From Rotaria macrura (lineage: Eukaryota > Rotifera > Eurotatoria > Philodinida > Philodinidae), in the NCBI GenBank assembly GCA_900239685.1, contig OENT01000269.1:80743-144742 (forward strand): a DNA stretch of 64,000 nucleotides, in the 5' to 3' direction. A program made the translations under genes and the position numbers. Each line of letters opens with the position of its first letter. The stretch's first letter is position 1. The notes under the pieces are model-generated. The model was not told the origin of the DNA. It made no database searches and saw only the letters and a program-made list of their open reading frames with translations. Of the stretch, positions 1 through 16,842 are shown in pieces.

Positions 1-424
1 TGAACGTCGTGTTTTATTAGAACGATCATTAGCCAGTGAAGCGAAAATTGAAAAACTTTTAATGGAAAACAATCAATCAGTAAAGAAAATTAATGATTTG
101 GAATCAGCATTACAAGAAATAGCACGAGAATATCAAGTTCTTCAAGTACGAATTAAATTTGAGTTCGATTCATATCCTATTACTTTATGTTTTATTTAGA
201 TTCAAAAAAATAAATTACAAGAACGTCGATGGTTAAATGATAATGATATTCAAGCATGTATGAAGTGTCATGACAATTTTTCCGTTACACAACGTAAACA
301 TCATTGTCGAAATTGTGGTAATATATTTTGTGATAGTTGTTCATCGAAAACAGCTGTTATTGCGGCATCATCAAAAAAGCCAAAACGAGTTTGTGATGAA
401 TGCTATAAAGACTTAACTTCCTAA
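1..424 (+). CDS. EEA1: EEA1-like FYVE-domain protein, C-terminal part (5' end outside window)
   Basis: Partial gene entering from the left edge. Exon 2-145 encodes a charged coiled-coil segment in frame 2; an intron (146-199, GTACGA..TTTAG) follows; the last exon 200-424 encodes a FYVE zinc finger and ends in TAA. The finger has paired cysteines (CMKCH, then CRNCGNIFC and CSSK, ending RVCDECYKDL) and the phosphatidylinositol-3-phosphate-binding core RKHHCRNCG. Family knowledge: coiled coil plus a C-terminal FYVE domain is the layout of early endosome antigen 1, which tethers early endosomes through PI3P and Rab5. The WxxDxxVxxC-like lead-in (RWLNDNDIQACMKC) and the placement of the finger at the very C terminus favour EEA1 over RUFY proteins, which I cannot fully exclude without the N-terminal part. 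Confidence 0.85.
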
Positions 425-3179
425 AAATGGAATAATTCATTTTATAATTTTTTTTTGTACGTTTTTTTTCGCTAAATTTGACATGTTTGAAATGAAAAAC
501 AAAATAATATAATACAATCATTAAAATATGAAATCATTTGAAACAACAATTGGACAAGAAAATAAAGACAGGTGTCTGTTTATTTGCAGCTGTATTCAAT
601 GTATTTTCCTGTAATCAATTGGAATCGGGATGTTTATTTTTAAGAATCGATGAGCCGATGAGGATTGTCCCGATCAAAAAGTATAAATGCAGAATTGTTT
701 TTCTTCTTCACAATCAGAAAGAATTCAGAAGAGTCTTGAATTGCACTTGGAAATTTTTTTTCATATCCAATTATTTGATGCATCAATGGATAATGAATGA
801 ACCTGTGCTTTTTATATATTACCATTAATTTGACTTGTAAAATAAGGACGCACGGAATTGATCTTGCATTGGCGATTGACGATTCAATTACAGTTCGCAC
901 TAAATCTGTCGTATATTTCTGAGAACTATAGTTGCATCCATGTTTAACTACACGAAAAACGAATACGAATTCAGTTGCTGAAATTTTATCTAGTTCATGT
1001 TTTGGAGTTATAAATAGTGCTAGTGATGAATTTTTTTAAAATGATTTCATAGATTTTTTATGCGTAATAATATTCATGTTTTTTGACAGCTGATTTCCCC
1101 GTCAGAATGAACAGGACAAGTTTTACAACGAGCTTTATTAAATCATGCTTCATTTCTTGTACGCACTAATGAATATCCATCAATAGATAATCAGTTTGTA
1201 CGAAAAACCATACTCACATTGTTCATCAGATGATCCATTATTTATTTGTATAGTCGACAATAACACCATCAGAATTAACGAAAAGAAGCTTTTGATATAA
1301 ACTTCAGTTCAATAATTGCTTGTGTATCTCAGAGACTATCAGTGATTAATAGGGACAAAAGATGGCACAATATAGACCTATTATAGTAATGGCTACCATC
1401 GTGTTTCATGCTGCTAGCAAAGCTGCGATTTAAAAAAATCAGAATTCGGAAAAAGTTCAAATATTAGAAACTTTCCGTACTTTTCGGATAATCTGACAAT
1501 CCTTGGACCACGATGTCAATTAAAAATACGAAAGATTCTTAAGATTAGGCTTTCAAAATTTTTTTTCTTAGAAAATGGGTTCTATCAGTATGTAGAAAAC
1601 GTTAATTTTCATACTATCTCGTCTTTGTCATGGTTTATTATCGCAGAAAACATATTGAGTTCTGATACCAGATGTTCTTCGAATGCTTCAATGACGATGA
1701 CAAATGCTATCATCTAGTGATTCTAGTTGAGACATCGAATATTTTCTTCTGTTACGTTGCTAGTTGCCACTTCATCGTTAATAATAGGCAACACACTAAA
1801 TGTGAGCTAGATCAGTATAAATGAAAATTCACTCAGTAATCCTACGGCACCAAAGCCTATATTGGCTGACCTTATAAAGTAAAATCTAATTTCATGACTT
1901 CGTCTTATCTTAAACTCATACTCTGTTTTCTGAAAGTGAAAGATGTCTTTGCATTACACTTCATCGTGTATAAAAATCAACAAGTCAGACATCGTTTAAT
2001 ATAGGACAATATCCAAGTAATAGAACGAGACTTTGTTACATTTATGAAAGGATCAACAGAATCGGTCTTATCTACTTAGCTGCAATATGAGAATCATTAT
2101 GTTTCGAACTACATATATAGCTTTCATTTAATGAAATCAAAATTCTTAGTGAAAAATTTCTGTGAAACAACATAGATGATTCAAGAAATTATTTCTAAAA
2201 CAGTTGTAATTTCGAATGTAAAACTTTCATAAAATCAGAATAGAATGGAAATAACTTATGTTGAATATGAATTTAATTGAGAGAGAACAAACTATGGTTC
2301 GATGTTTACTTAATGATATCAATAAAATTTCAGATCATTATTGATTTCTTTAGAAATATGTCAATAGAATTCTTCGTGATCATTCTCTAATCTTCGACAT
2401 ACTTCATAATAAAAGACAATGCCTAGTCTATAGGCGGCACATCAACCTTAACAGGAACAATATCCGGATTCTTCTTAGTGGTAAGTAGTGTATTCAAAAG
2501 AAAAAATATATATATATATATTATAATTTTGTTTTTGTGTTATTCTATCAAATTCAATAAATAATGCGGTACATTTCGATTTAATTAATGCGAAAATATT
2601 GAATAAAATATAAAATTGCTCAATGTTTGATAATCGAGCTTGGTTAGATTTGTTTTTTATGATCAACAAAGACATCATTTCACTCACTAAATATGTGACT
2701 GAATAAATTCTACTTGAAAGTACTACCAATAATCAATCTGTTAGTTGAACGGATGTATTTATAAGTTTCGTATATCGTTATATGAGACTAGAAAAAGTTC
2801 ACAATTCATTTACTGAGTATTAAATGACGAGTTAGTGAACAATCTGTAACAATTAATTTATATTTAAAGAAAACTACGAATTCATGTTTTTGAAAACTTG
2901 TAATTCTTTTGATTTAAATAAGACAAAAAAGTCTTTTTCTTTTTCTGAAAATAACGATAATGATTATCCAAGTCTTTTAATTTTCTTTGCACTATAAAAA
3001 AGAAGAAAACTTTTTTGTGATAATGGTTTTCTTGAAAACAAACTCTTGTTTAGTTAACGATGTTATCGAGCGATAGCGCTCTATTTTTGTTATTTTTTGT
3101 TTTAAAAAAAATCGTAACGTTATATACTCCATTGCCTACAAGCATTCAAGAGATGAACAATAATAGTGAACGTTAATTT
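425..3179. other. Intergenic, no gene seen
   Basis: AT-rich stretch between the EEA1-like stop and the eIF2 gamma stop. Only short ORFs without family features are present. A short (TA)n run lies near 2509-2522. It holds the 3' ends of two convergent genes; no RNA gene or transposon structure was recognised. Confidence 0.5.
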
Positions 3180-5800
3180 TCAATTGCTAGCAACCGCTCG
3201 TGCTCTTGGTACTTCCACTTGTGGTTTAATCACTGTTCCACGTCGAATTTCACCCCAACCAATTAATCGAAAGTTTTTATCAACACGACGACTTAGAGCA
3301 ATCTTTTCAGATACTTCAGTGCAAACTGGATTAGTCAATTGTATTTTAGCCAAATCATCTTTGATAGCTAAAACTCGACCACCAGTACTTAAAGATCCTA
3401 TATTAACCATTAACATTTCATTTTTTGTTAACTTAGCAACCTAACAAAGACAATAGAACATAAATTATTGAATATAATCAATGTTTAAATGACGAACCTT
3501 AGCACCTTTCTTGTCACCTTCAGTTCGTACACCGACAAGACGTCGAAGAAGAAAATAAGTTATTTGAATTTCAGTATAGATTTCTGGTAGTGCACCAACT
3601 TCACCAAGTACTTGCCCAACAAGACGATCAGCACGACATAAAGTTGGATCAATCTTTGTCCCGACACCAATAAGTCCACCAGGTACAGCATAAGCAAGAT
3701 CGTTCTGTTCAGCATAGAGTGATACAATTTTCGAAAGAAGCGGACGACATTGAAGGCGACCTTCATTATCTTTTGATACAATACCCGGTCGAACTTCAAT
3801 TTCTTGACCAACCTAATATTGATTGTTTTCCGTAAAAAAATGTACATGGTAAACGCATACAATTTTCCTACTTTGAGAACACCTTTCAAAATACTACCAC
3901 CTGCTACTCCACCTTTCAAATCATCGACTTCGGCACCGGGCTTATTAACATCGAACGAACGAATGACTACGAAACAATAATATCATGATATTAAGAAAAT
4001 GCATCGTATTCGATTGTTTTTGTCTTACCAATCAATCTTGGCTTTGATGTAAAATCACGTAGAGGTACAGGAATTTTTCTTGTTATATATTCGCAAATAA
4101 CTTCAATATTGTATTTAAGCTGTGCACTGATTGGAATAATCGGGGCACCTTCAGCATTCGTGCCTGAAACAAATAATTTCCCTATAATCAAAAATAAAAG
4201 AACAAAATGTTCAATGCAAACCTTTAACAAAATCAATAATTTGTTGATATTGTTCTTTTGCTTGAACTTCTTTGACAAGATCAATTTTATTTTGTAATAC
4301 CAAGATTGAATTTAATTTCATGATTCCAATAGCTGCTAAATGTTCAGATGTTTGTGGTTGTGGGCAAGTTTCATTAGCAGCTAAAAGAAACATATGTTAT
4401 ATGCATCATTGACAGGCATCAAAACTAATTGTATGTCTGTGAAGCAATACTGAAAAGTCTTAAGAAGCAAGTCTCATTGTCAACTCGTAACAATAGGATT
4501 AGCATCGTGAACGAAAGAGTCATAGAATCGAGCAGCTGAAGTATGATCACAGTGGAAACTTACGAAAGAACTACTTGTCGAACTGACCGTTAGCGTAAGA
4601 GAAAAGAAGCTTGTATACCTGTGTTGTAGCTATCGTATTCAAATTTTTAACGCATGCTCAATAATTATACTGGAAAATTAAACGAAAGAATTTTGATCTG
4701 TACACAGTTCTAATTGATAATTTTAAATCTTAACTGAAAAGAAGATTTCTTTGTTGAGATGATGAATTTTTCAAATAAAGTTAATTTATCTAGTAGATGA
4801 AAGATGATGTACAAAGTTTATAGTTCGGCTACAAAAAAATCATGCAAGCGAACATCGCTACATGTCTACTCGCATTACAACAGAGACTATTTTGGAACTA
4901 ACTAAAAGAAAATTATATTTCCTTCTCATGCACAATTATAGGGGAAAAGGCTCGTGGTAAACACTACACGTTATAGCTGATAAGTATATCAAGCTTCTCA
5001 AATTCTAACTCGTATCATGATACTACTACCTTTCTCTACAATCAAAGCATCTGATTCATCTGAAAATCCCATTATTGTTCTTTGATTTTCTACGTATTTT
5101 CCAATAGTTTCACTCATGTTTTTCGTAGTACTAATATTCATCAGTACAAATAGAACTATTCATCTTCATACGGTAAGTATTCTATTCTTAACATGAAATT
5201 CATGTACCAATAAGTAATAGAGCAGCATCCATCACAGCGGCACCGTTCAACATAGTTGCCATCAGAATATCGTGACCAGGACAATCAACAAATGATACAT
5301 GTCGAACGAGACGAAATTGACCCCCACATCCAATTCGATCACACGGAAATACATCTTCTTTACTAGAACCAGCTGAACGAAAGCGTTCCGGTCGTGGACA
5401 TTTGTCGTTGTCACATTCGAAGATCTTATTTTGTAAATAGAGAAAATGAAATAGTTGACTAATGAATGAAGTTTTCCCCTTTCGTTTTACCTTCGCATTA
5501 GCATAACCTAGTTTGATTGTAATGTTTCGTTCTTTTTCATTTTTAAATCGAACTGTTAATACACCAGATAATGATTTAACAACCGTCGATTTACCATGTG
5601 CGACATGACCGATCGTACCAATATTGATCGTTGCTTGTCGACTAATAACTTCTGGCGTCAACGGTGATAACTGATTAGGATTCTGTACAGGAAAGATTAA
5701 GAAAAATTCCAAGTGAAACTTTTATATCTATGTTACAAACCATGTCAGCTATCGATTGTTTGGACAGATGAGTTTGACCTGATGTTTCGTATGCAAGCAT
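3180..5800 (-). CDS. EIF2S3: Translation initiation factor eIF2 subunit gamma
   Basis: GTPase subunit of eIF2, which carries initiator Met-tRNA to the 40S ribosome. Eight exons can be read (minus strand): 5741-5800, 5491-5682, 5208-5424, 4222-4380, 4029-4163, 3872-3966, 3498-3812, 3180-3440. They sum to 1434 nt, giving 477 aa, close to the usual animal length. The start is the ATG at 5800, giving a short N-terminal tail before [21 protein letters not shown]1 is GHVAHGKS, G3 is DCPGH and G4 is NKID; domain II/III follows ([31 protein letters not shown]). The insertion between switch regions has four cysteines (CDNDKC and CDRIGC), as expected for a zinc-binding knuckle. One intron of about 0.83 kb (4381-5207) stands out among introns mostly of 55-95 bp. 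The donor after exon 7 is GTTCGT rather than GTAAGT. High confidence in identity; exon ends are by eye. Confidence 0.96.
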
Positions 5801-8854
<3,054 letters not shown>

Positions 8855-9155
8855 AAAAAAATCATTCTTCTTTTCTTTTTCTTTCTTCTTCTTTTTAAAT
8901 AATAATATCGATCATTGAGAAAAGGATCATTTTAGGCATGATGAACTTATTCTCGTTCTCAAATCGATTCAAATTTTTTTTTTACATTGTAATTGTCATT
9001 ATTCTTTTTTTCTTCTTCGCCTGTACATTGTGTGTGTGTGCTTTCTTTCGGTTCATTCATAATCGTTTGTCTTCACGTCGTCGTTGTCATTAACAGAAAA
9101 ACAAAAACTATTCTATTTCTATAAAAATTATTATAGCACACACACACATACACGC

Positions 9156-9188
<33 letters not shown>

Positions 9189-12100
9189 CATATAAATAAA
9201 AATTTATCTTTATTTATTCGGTGTTTTTAGATGGAATATTTAAACATTATTTCAGGTTTTACTCAATCAATCGTGTAACGTTGTTATAGTAATAGATTTT
9301 CCGGAAGAAGTAATAATTATCAGAGGCATGATCGAGTGATGAATTTTCACATTCGACTATGACTTGAGTAGTTCGTTTGTATTGACTCACTATTGATTAG
9401 GGTGCGTGTTGTTTCACCTTATATTAATAAATCATGATGATCATTAATCTTGGTTAAACTGAAAAAAGAAAGTGACTTCTATATTAATATACTTTTTTTT
9501 AAAAAGAATTCGCAGTCGAGAGTCCCTACTTCTTGTCTCGTAATTTAACTAAAGATGATTTTTCTTTGTTTAGTCGAGTGTGGGATAATGAAAGACTAAA
9601 TTATCAACTTATTTCTAATTCAAGTACGTTTTCATAGAATAATATCTCACATTTTTAGAAAGTTACACAGGGATTTAAGTGGTTGAAAAATTCATCGATA
9701 CCATGGTTAATAGTTGAATTTGTTTCATTTTGTTGAACCGGAAACTATCTTTAACTAGAACTCTTGATATTCATTGATATTCAGAGCAAGCATAGACTTA
9801 TGATTTTTTCACTTTGAATTTTCGTTAATCTATTCACTGTGCATTCTCATGCAAGGAATGTCAGCGCCCGAATGATCTGTCGTATTCAATTGTGTTTGTT
9901 ATCATTGACGATGTCTATCGCGAACATTTTGTTTGTTCACAAAAAAATTTCGATAAAATAAATCTTCTAATAATAATATATTCGTCATCAATAACTAATC
10001 TCTCAGTAAATATTTTCATTGACATTTATCGATTATTCTTAACTCTTATGTAACAGCAAGATTAGTCTTACTAATAATTGTTATTCTTGTAATGTACCTT
10101 TCAATTATAGTAAAATGAAAGTCTTCTAAAGATTTCGATCGAATTTAACTTTATAGTTCTATATGAAAATTCATATATTTATGTAGATATATATTCTTAT
10201 TCGATGTCTCTATTGACAGTCTGTATGTGTTTATCTAAGTCTTCTGAGATACTAATCAAATGTGATGGTATTCTCTTAATATGGTTTTGCAAGAATATGA
10301 ATGCAAGATAAAACTAAGAAGATTCTGCCTTGAAATTATGATAGCAGTTGTTCATGAAAATGAATAACTATCAGTTGATAATCGAATCTAGATTCGTTTG
10401 TAGCATCACGTTCGAACATCTTATATAAATCTAAAGCTAGTCTGAAACTCGTAGCTGTATTAACATAACTAAAGAAATATTATTTCAATCAATAGACTAA
10501 TTAATATTTACATTGAGTTTGTGCTAGATAAAATATGAACGGTTTCAAATGATTGTATTCATCCTAATTTGATGATTCTTCTGTTTATTCATTGATAATA
10601 GTTTTTATATGAGATTAATTGGATATTGGATATGCTTTGGTTTTTAGATTTAAAGAATATGCTACATTTTTAACACTGTACGTTTTGAAGAAGGCTTAGA
10701 AAATATTTAGTTCAAGAATTTTCTAAAAATGGTAAAATATGTTTCAAACATAGTAGTAAAGAAATATTTTGTTTTGTGTACTTATACGATATGTTGGTAT
10801 ATATAGAACGAAAACTATTTCGACCAATTTATAAGTAGTGAGGATGTCGATTTCAATTGAATGTATTCAAGAACAGATGTTCTTCTCTTTACGGCTCGGC
10901 TTATTTCATTTGACATATTTATTCTAGTGTCCTATACGTTTTATTACTCATGAACAAAAGTAGAATCGATGATGCAGCGGAAATTTATTTTGTTCTCAAA
11001 ATTTGCTTTTTGTCTATGCTCCTGAGATTTAAGGGAAATTAAAGTCTAACATTTTTGCCGTATGCTGCCGAATATGTATAGGAGTTTTTTCATGAGTTAA
11101 ATTCATGACATAGGGTAAACTTATTTTTGATAAATAGTTTTTAGCCACAGCTAGGGTATGATCGAATTCAATCTTTCCTAGAAGTCGAAGAGGGTGTATT
11201 TGTACCTCGATGATTTCTATTAATTGTAATAATGACTTGGTCAGACGTATTCGTACGTGAGAATGATATTGTAACACATTGATGTTCTTCTTCTATGAGA
11301 ATTCATACACCAAAGTGTTCGTACATTTATGATGAAGCAATATGACAATGTCAACACTGTTGATGAATTTGTTCCATGTGAACAAAAATCGATTGATTGT
11401 CAAGGTTAAATGGAAAAATGTTTTAGTGAAGATTAATTATGAGTACAGTTACATAGACATATGATTAACTAGTAATTATCAATATGATGACTCCACATCG
11501 GATGTAATATCATCTGACTAGTTACGAATCAGATCGAACATTTACTTCTCCGTTAAAGGCCTTTTGCTGATCAAAATGGATCTTTCTAAACTCTGCATAA
11601 AATTTGTATCTGATGGAAGCGAAACATTGTGTTCAATATATGTGATGAGCAGAAAAACAATTCAAGTACATGTTAAATAAAAGTGATCATACTGTCTAAT
11701 TTTGTCAAATAAGTTAACGTTTGAAAGATAGGCAAATGTCGCTAACATCCCATGAAAAACAGGATTTCTATTCATACTAGAAGATTATATGAGGTGTTTG
11801 TGACGGGTCCGAGCAAAAAGAACTAACGAATGTTGAAAATTCGAAACTAAAAGAATGTGATTCTTTTTGAAACTTGACAATGTATAATTTATGTAAAACA
11901 TGGAATTTAGATCATTTCATTGTGAGCCATCTTTTTATTTCTTTTGATTGTAAAAACATACAAATAAATTAGTGATATATTCTTCTTAACGTTCATCATT
12001 TTATTCACACTTATCTGTACGTCGTTCTCATCCATTAGTCTTGTCATATCGTCCCGATGCTTATGTTTTAATGTGTACAAAAAAAAACGAATAAAGAAAC

Positions 12101-12383
12101 AGACAACATTTTCAATAAAGAAGACAAACAAACAATCAAAGAAAGAAAAACAGAAGCAGTGGATGATTTTTGAAAGACAATTATTTTTGTTTTGCTTAAA
12201 CGGTGTTTTTCTCACGTTATATAATATCAAATTCGTAAAAAACAAGAAAGGAAAAAAGCGAGCGAAAAGAAAAAGAAAACATTTATTCATCGTTGCAACT
12301 GCTCAAATCAAAGTTAAAGTCGCGCAAGTGATAGAAAGAGACAAACAAACAAACGAAAAAAATCATCCGCTAGTTTTTATCCA
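8855..12383. other. 3' UTR of Rab14 and convergent intergenic region
   Basis: About 3.5 kb. The first part is pyrimidine-rich 3' UTR of Rab14 followed by a mixed CA/TA microsatellite (9137-9193) and an AATAAA at about 9195. The rest is AT-rich with no supported gene. The ORFs at 12073-12423 (+) and 11907-12290 (-) are low-complexity Lys/Phe runs and overlap the G3BP 3' region. Confidence 0.45.
9137..9193. repeat. (CA)n/(TA)n compound microsatellite
   Basis: Short CA dinucleotide run passing into TA dinucleotides with CATA interruptions, just before a polyadenylation-type AATAAA downstream of Rab14. Confidence 0.85.
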
Positions 12384-15090
12384 TTACTGCTGTTGTTGTG
12401 CTTGTTGTTGCTGTTGTCTTTGAGCTTTATTGTTGTCATCTCGTCCAGTGAATGATGGTGAATCATTATGATATTGACCAACACCCCCACCACCACCGCC
12501 ACGTCTTGGATAGTTTGAATTACCACGAAAAGGTCCTCGATTACCGCCACGATTTCCGCCACCTCTTGATGAATAATTAGAATTACGTACACCACCATGT
12601 GGTCCACTACCAGCATTACCTTGATAACTTTTTTGAATTTTTGGTTCGACATTCAAACGAACCTTATTATAGATAATATGTTCGGCTTGAACGAGTTTTG
12701 ATGCTACCTCTGGATCATCGAAACAAACAAAACCAAAGTTCTATTAGAATCAAGAGAAACAAGTATTCATTAGACAAAAAAATTTAGTTTAAGTTTCTAA
12801 TATGAATTAAACATACTTTTTTATTATCGTTTTGTGGCATTTGAATTTTTGCATCACGAACAGTACCATATTGTGAGAAGCATTGAATTAAATCATCTCG
12901 AGAAAATTGCGGTGGTAAGGATCCAACAAAGATTTGATGTTCATTTGGTGCAGTGGCAATCGTAGAACCCGGACGACTAGTCGGACTTGGATCTTGTTGA
13001 TTGTTGCCCGTCCATTGATTACCACGAGAATTTGATTGATAATAATTACTATTACCTCGTTGCTGTGTATTTGTTCGACTCGGTGCTGATTTAGCAGCTG
13101 TCGATCGATTTGTATTTGTTGTTTGTGGCGCAGGCATCGGAAGTGAAACAGTTGTATTTACATTCGATGTTGAGCCAGGCAATTGATTTAATTTTGCAAT
13201 GACAGCATAGGATTCTGATGATGATCAAGTTACAGTAGTACTTTATATGTATTCTAACTGATTTTATTCACTTACTTCCTTCTGTTGTTGCTTGTTTAGT
13301 TTGTTGTTGAGTATCTTGATTTAATTCTGGTTGTCCATTGTACACGGTTGTTTCATTAACACCGTTTCTAAGAAAAATAAAGCTTTGAGCAAAAATCCTG
13401 TAGGAATTAATTAAGTTTCTTTTTCCAGACATAGACGAAGAAGTAAAGATCCTTGATAAAGTGAAAATTTACTCACGATTTACTCTATCGAACAGAATTA
13501 TAAGGGAACAATGTGTATGAGGAGTGAAAATCAAAATTTTCCTCAAGAATAAAATGAGAGAAAAGAATTTCTGTCCAAAGTAGTCTATTGTTGACTTGAG
13601 ACAATTGATATAGAGAAAGATCACGACGTAGAAAGTTTTTCTAATCTCATAGAATTGCACATGTAAGAAAAAATATCATGCTGCTCAGTAGGCGTTGTCT
13701 CTGATTGAAAAATATCGAACACGATTCCACACTGCGTCTAAAAATGGAAATCGTAAGCTTCGATTAAAATTTTAGAAAAAAACTCTTCAAGCAGATTAAA
13801 AAGAATCGATGAATACATTTTCTTTGCCCCTAGGCAAATGACATTGCATACATATTGAGTACTTGTGTTTTACAAGTAAATCGTTTTTTTTCAGCGTAAG
13901 AGATGAAAATCTCTTCTGTCGAAAATCTTTATTCATTATTTAATCTACATCAGTATATTTGAGTTCTTTAAAAGAGAGAGAGAGAGAGAGAAAGAGAGTA
14001 GTTCTTTTTCAACTTTTTAATTATTATCTAATAATCAATGTTCAGTCTAGTCGAGTAAAACAGTGATTCGTCATCTTTGAAATATTTCTTTATCCATACG
14101 CCTTAGAAATACGATCCGCAAATAATTCATGCATTAAAATGAAACTGTAATAGCAGACAGTGTGTCAGCGAAAAGAAGAGAGTAGACATGTATCTCTTTA
14201 CTTGAACAATCCATCTTGATTCTGATGGATTAATGTTACAAACTTACATTGGAGCTTCTGATTGTGGAACCGTTTGATTCGTTGCAACTTGTTGTTGATT
14301 ATTAGCTTCACGAGGAGGCAACGGTTGTTGTTGTTGCTCTTGTTCTGGTTGTTCCTCTTCGGGTGTATCTCGTGATGTAGCTGTGACCGTCAATGGTTGC
14401 TGAGTTATGGCAGCCGATGAATCAGCGTTTGAAACCTTATCCTTTAAAAGACTTTTTCTTTTCTTTTCTTATCGATGAAAAATTCTTTGAATTACCGTGT
14501 CAGCATAGATTTGTGAACTTGAACGATCGTCTTCATCGGAACCATCATCAAAAACTTCATCTTGATAACGAAAGATATCATTTTGTACGTAGTACTTCTT
14601 GGGTTGTCGTGGTGCCAATACAAATGTTTGCATAAAACGGCGCATTGGATCACCATTGTTCGATAATTCACCAGTAACTTGAACGACAACACCATTGCCA
14701 ATGGTTGGATGTGAATCAACCTGACGAATTTTAGCATGGCAATCCCGTAAATTGAGTTCAGTTATTCGTCGAGCAATATCGTCGGGACCAACTGCAGTTC
14801 GTTCAATGGAACCTGGACGGTCGACACCACCATGAATAAAAGTACTATCCGTTGAATAAAATCTTCATTGTAGAAAAATAAAAATAAATTTAAGCAATGA
14901 AGAAGTTTTCTTTTTCTCCGTAATAGGGACATACCGATGAAGTAACCGAGGAGCTTGATGTAGCAGTGTATAATATTGATGAACGAATGCACGGCCCACC
15001 TATGAAAAGTAACGTAAGAATTTCACAATAAAGCTGAAAAATAGTAAGCGAGTATTTTACGTCAAATGGGCTTGGATTTGTTTGCACCAT
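12384..15090 (-). CDS. G3BP1: G3BP / Rasputin stress-granule RNA-binding protein
   Basis: Seven exons (minus): 15061-15090, 14935-14999, 14496-14862, 14248-14435, 13276-13367, 12817-13214, 12384-12740; total 1497 nt, 498 aa. Domain order: NTF2-like dimerisation domain at about residues 9-135 (VGRAFVHQYYTLLHQAP; DIFRYQDEVF), an acidic then Gln/Pro-rich linker, an RRM at about 310-385 (HQIFVGSLPP; RNP1-like NFGFVCFDD), and a C-terminal RGG/Gly-rich region ending in a Gln tract. This is the exact layout of G3BP1/2 (Rasputin in flies; usual length 465-690), which nucleates stress granules by binding mRNA and Caprin/USP10-type partners through the NTF2 fold. The poly-Gln C-terminal tail is not typical of the vertebrate protein. 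Intron sizes vary from 61 to about 880 bp; the large one (13368-14247) carries a GA microsatellite. Confidence 0.96.
13973..13998. repeat. (GA)n microsatellite in G3BP intron
   Basis: Run of GA dinucleotides with one interruption inside the largest intron of the G3BP gene. Confidence 0.85.
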
Positions 15091-16842
15091 ATTGTTAATT
15101 TAAATTAAGAGACAGAATGGAATGAGATCTAAAAGTAAATCAAAAAACGATTCATTCAATAAACAATACAAATAGGAAGATGAACAACAATGGACAAGAA
15201 GCGGACCGATGTATTGCTAGTAACATAGAAAAAAGTTAGCAATAAAATGAGAGGTTGACAAAACAAACGTCATGGCAGTACTCACAATATACTTGTGCAT
15301 TGAATATTTTATTAGATGTCGCTAATTGTCGGAATTACCGAAATACAAGAGCTATATACGTGTATATAGATATATTATACTCAATGACGATAAATGCATG
15401 ATAGGGATATTAACTATGAGTTAGTGGCATTGTTCATCTTTGAATTTTTCCTACTGGTTATCCTATGCCGCCGGCTAGATATAATTACGTATGTCAAATG
15501 TCATCATACCATCGTTGAACATATTGTTGTGGATTCCTTTCTTTTCGTTCTACTGATAAACATGATGAATATATTTGAAGAATAACAAGCCATTTCTATA
15601 GATGTCATTTACTGTTCAGTCAAGTTCATAATGAACAGATCCTTCTCCCTCATGGCGTGAATGATCTAGCATGAAATGTATTTATCAATTGTTGTTGATA
15701 ACTGTATCTTGTGGAATAGACAAGAAAGACGTCAATGAAATATGGCTCGAACATTTTCCAACCATAGTACTTTTGTTTCTATTTACACACTATGATCAAA
15801 AGTTTTCTTTCATTTATTATTATTTTCTGTGATGGGATTACGTCGTTGTTTTTTCTATGGAGTAAACGAACTTACGGTACGATGTCAATCTGAGTGAAAG
15901 AACTTTTAGTTTGAATAATTATTAAAAACAAAAAAAAAAGAGATAATAGAAACTCTTGTTGTTTTTTCAATCACACCTCTTATATTCTGAAAAAGAAAAA
16001 ATCTCCATCAAAAAACAAAAATTACAATGTGAAATAAGAGATATTTGAAAATTTTTTTTTGCTATAATTTGACAGTATAAATTTTTTCGAAATTAAACTT
16101 AATCAACTATCACTTATTTTTCAAGCTACAACATCACTTCATCGAAGTTATAAGTAGAAAAACAACCATTGCAAGTTACATACACATACAGCTGAATTCG
16201 AGCGGATTTTGTTTCTTATCAAGTTGTCTACGGCTTAATTGAGACTGAGAAACTGATTATGAATAAACACTTTATTGAAAGTCGATCATTTTTCCACGAA
16301 AAAAAAGACTGATAAGGGTCCACATACGACCTGTTCATCTATATAATCTACTTTAAAGAGACTTTCGTCTATTGTTACATTTCTTGTTGAAGTAAGATAA
16401 GAGTAAGTGTCCTATCTCAATTGTCTGATAGAGAACTACCGTAGTTTCTTCATTTGAATCCTATGAATACAAACTTTCTTCGAAAAGATCTCTCTTGTCG
16501 TTAAAACGAAACAGTGTCGAAAATGTTTTTACAATAAACGGTAGTCTGATAGAACAAATAGAATGAAAACTTTTTCTATATTGACAGCAAATAATTGTGG
16601 AATGATAAGTCTGGCATTTCATTGTTTTTTTCATCGAAAAATTGAACCCTTGCCAACAAATGGTGTCTATTCAAACTCAGCGCTCCAATACCAATCAAGA
16701 CATGTGCAAAGCAATTAAAAATAAAATTTCTCTCGGCTGAAGAAAGAGAGTTAATTGAATTCAATTGAATGTGTATCGAGAAAAAAAATTCTTTTGGGAT
16801 AGTCTTAAGCATATATTTCTATATACAAACATCAAAGTGTTA
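15091..16842. other. Intergenic, no gene seen
   Basis: 5' side of G3BP and 3' side of LST8, AT-rich. Short ORFs only (for example 15394-15585 and 16576-16812), none with recognisable domains. No structured repeat noticed. Confidence 0.5.

Noticed and set aside
3166-3444. 92-aa plus-strand ORF
   Set aside because: Antisense shadow of the last eIF2 gamma exon.
12073-12423. 116-aa Lys-rich ORF on the plus strand and 127-aa Phe-rich ORF opposite
   Set aside because: Both are translations of A/T-rich low-complexity DNA; the end overlaps the real G3BP exon on the minus strand.
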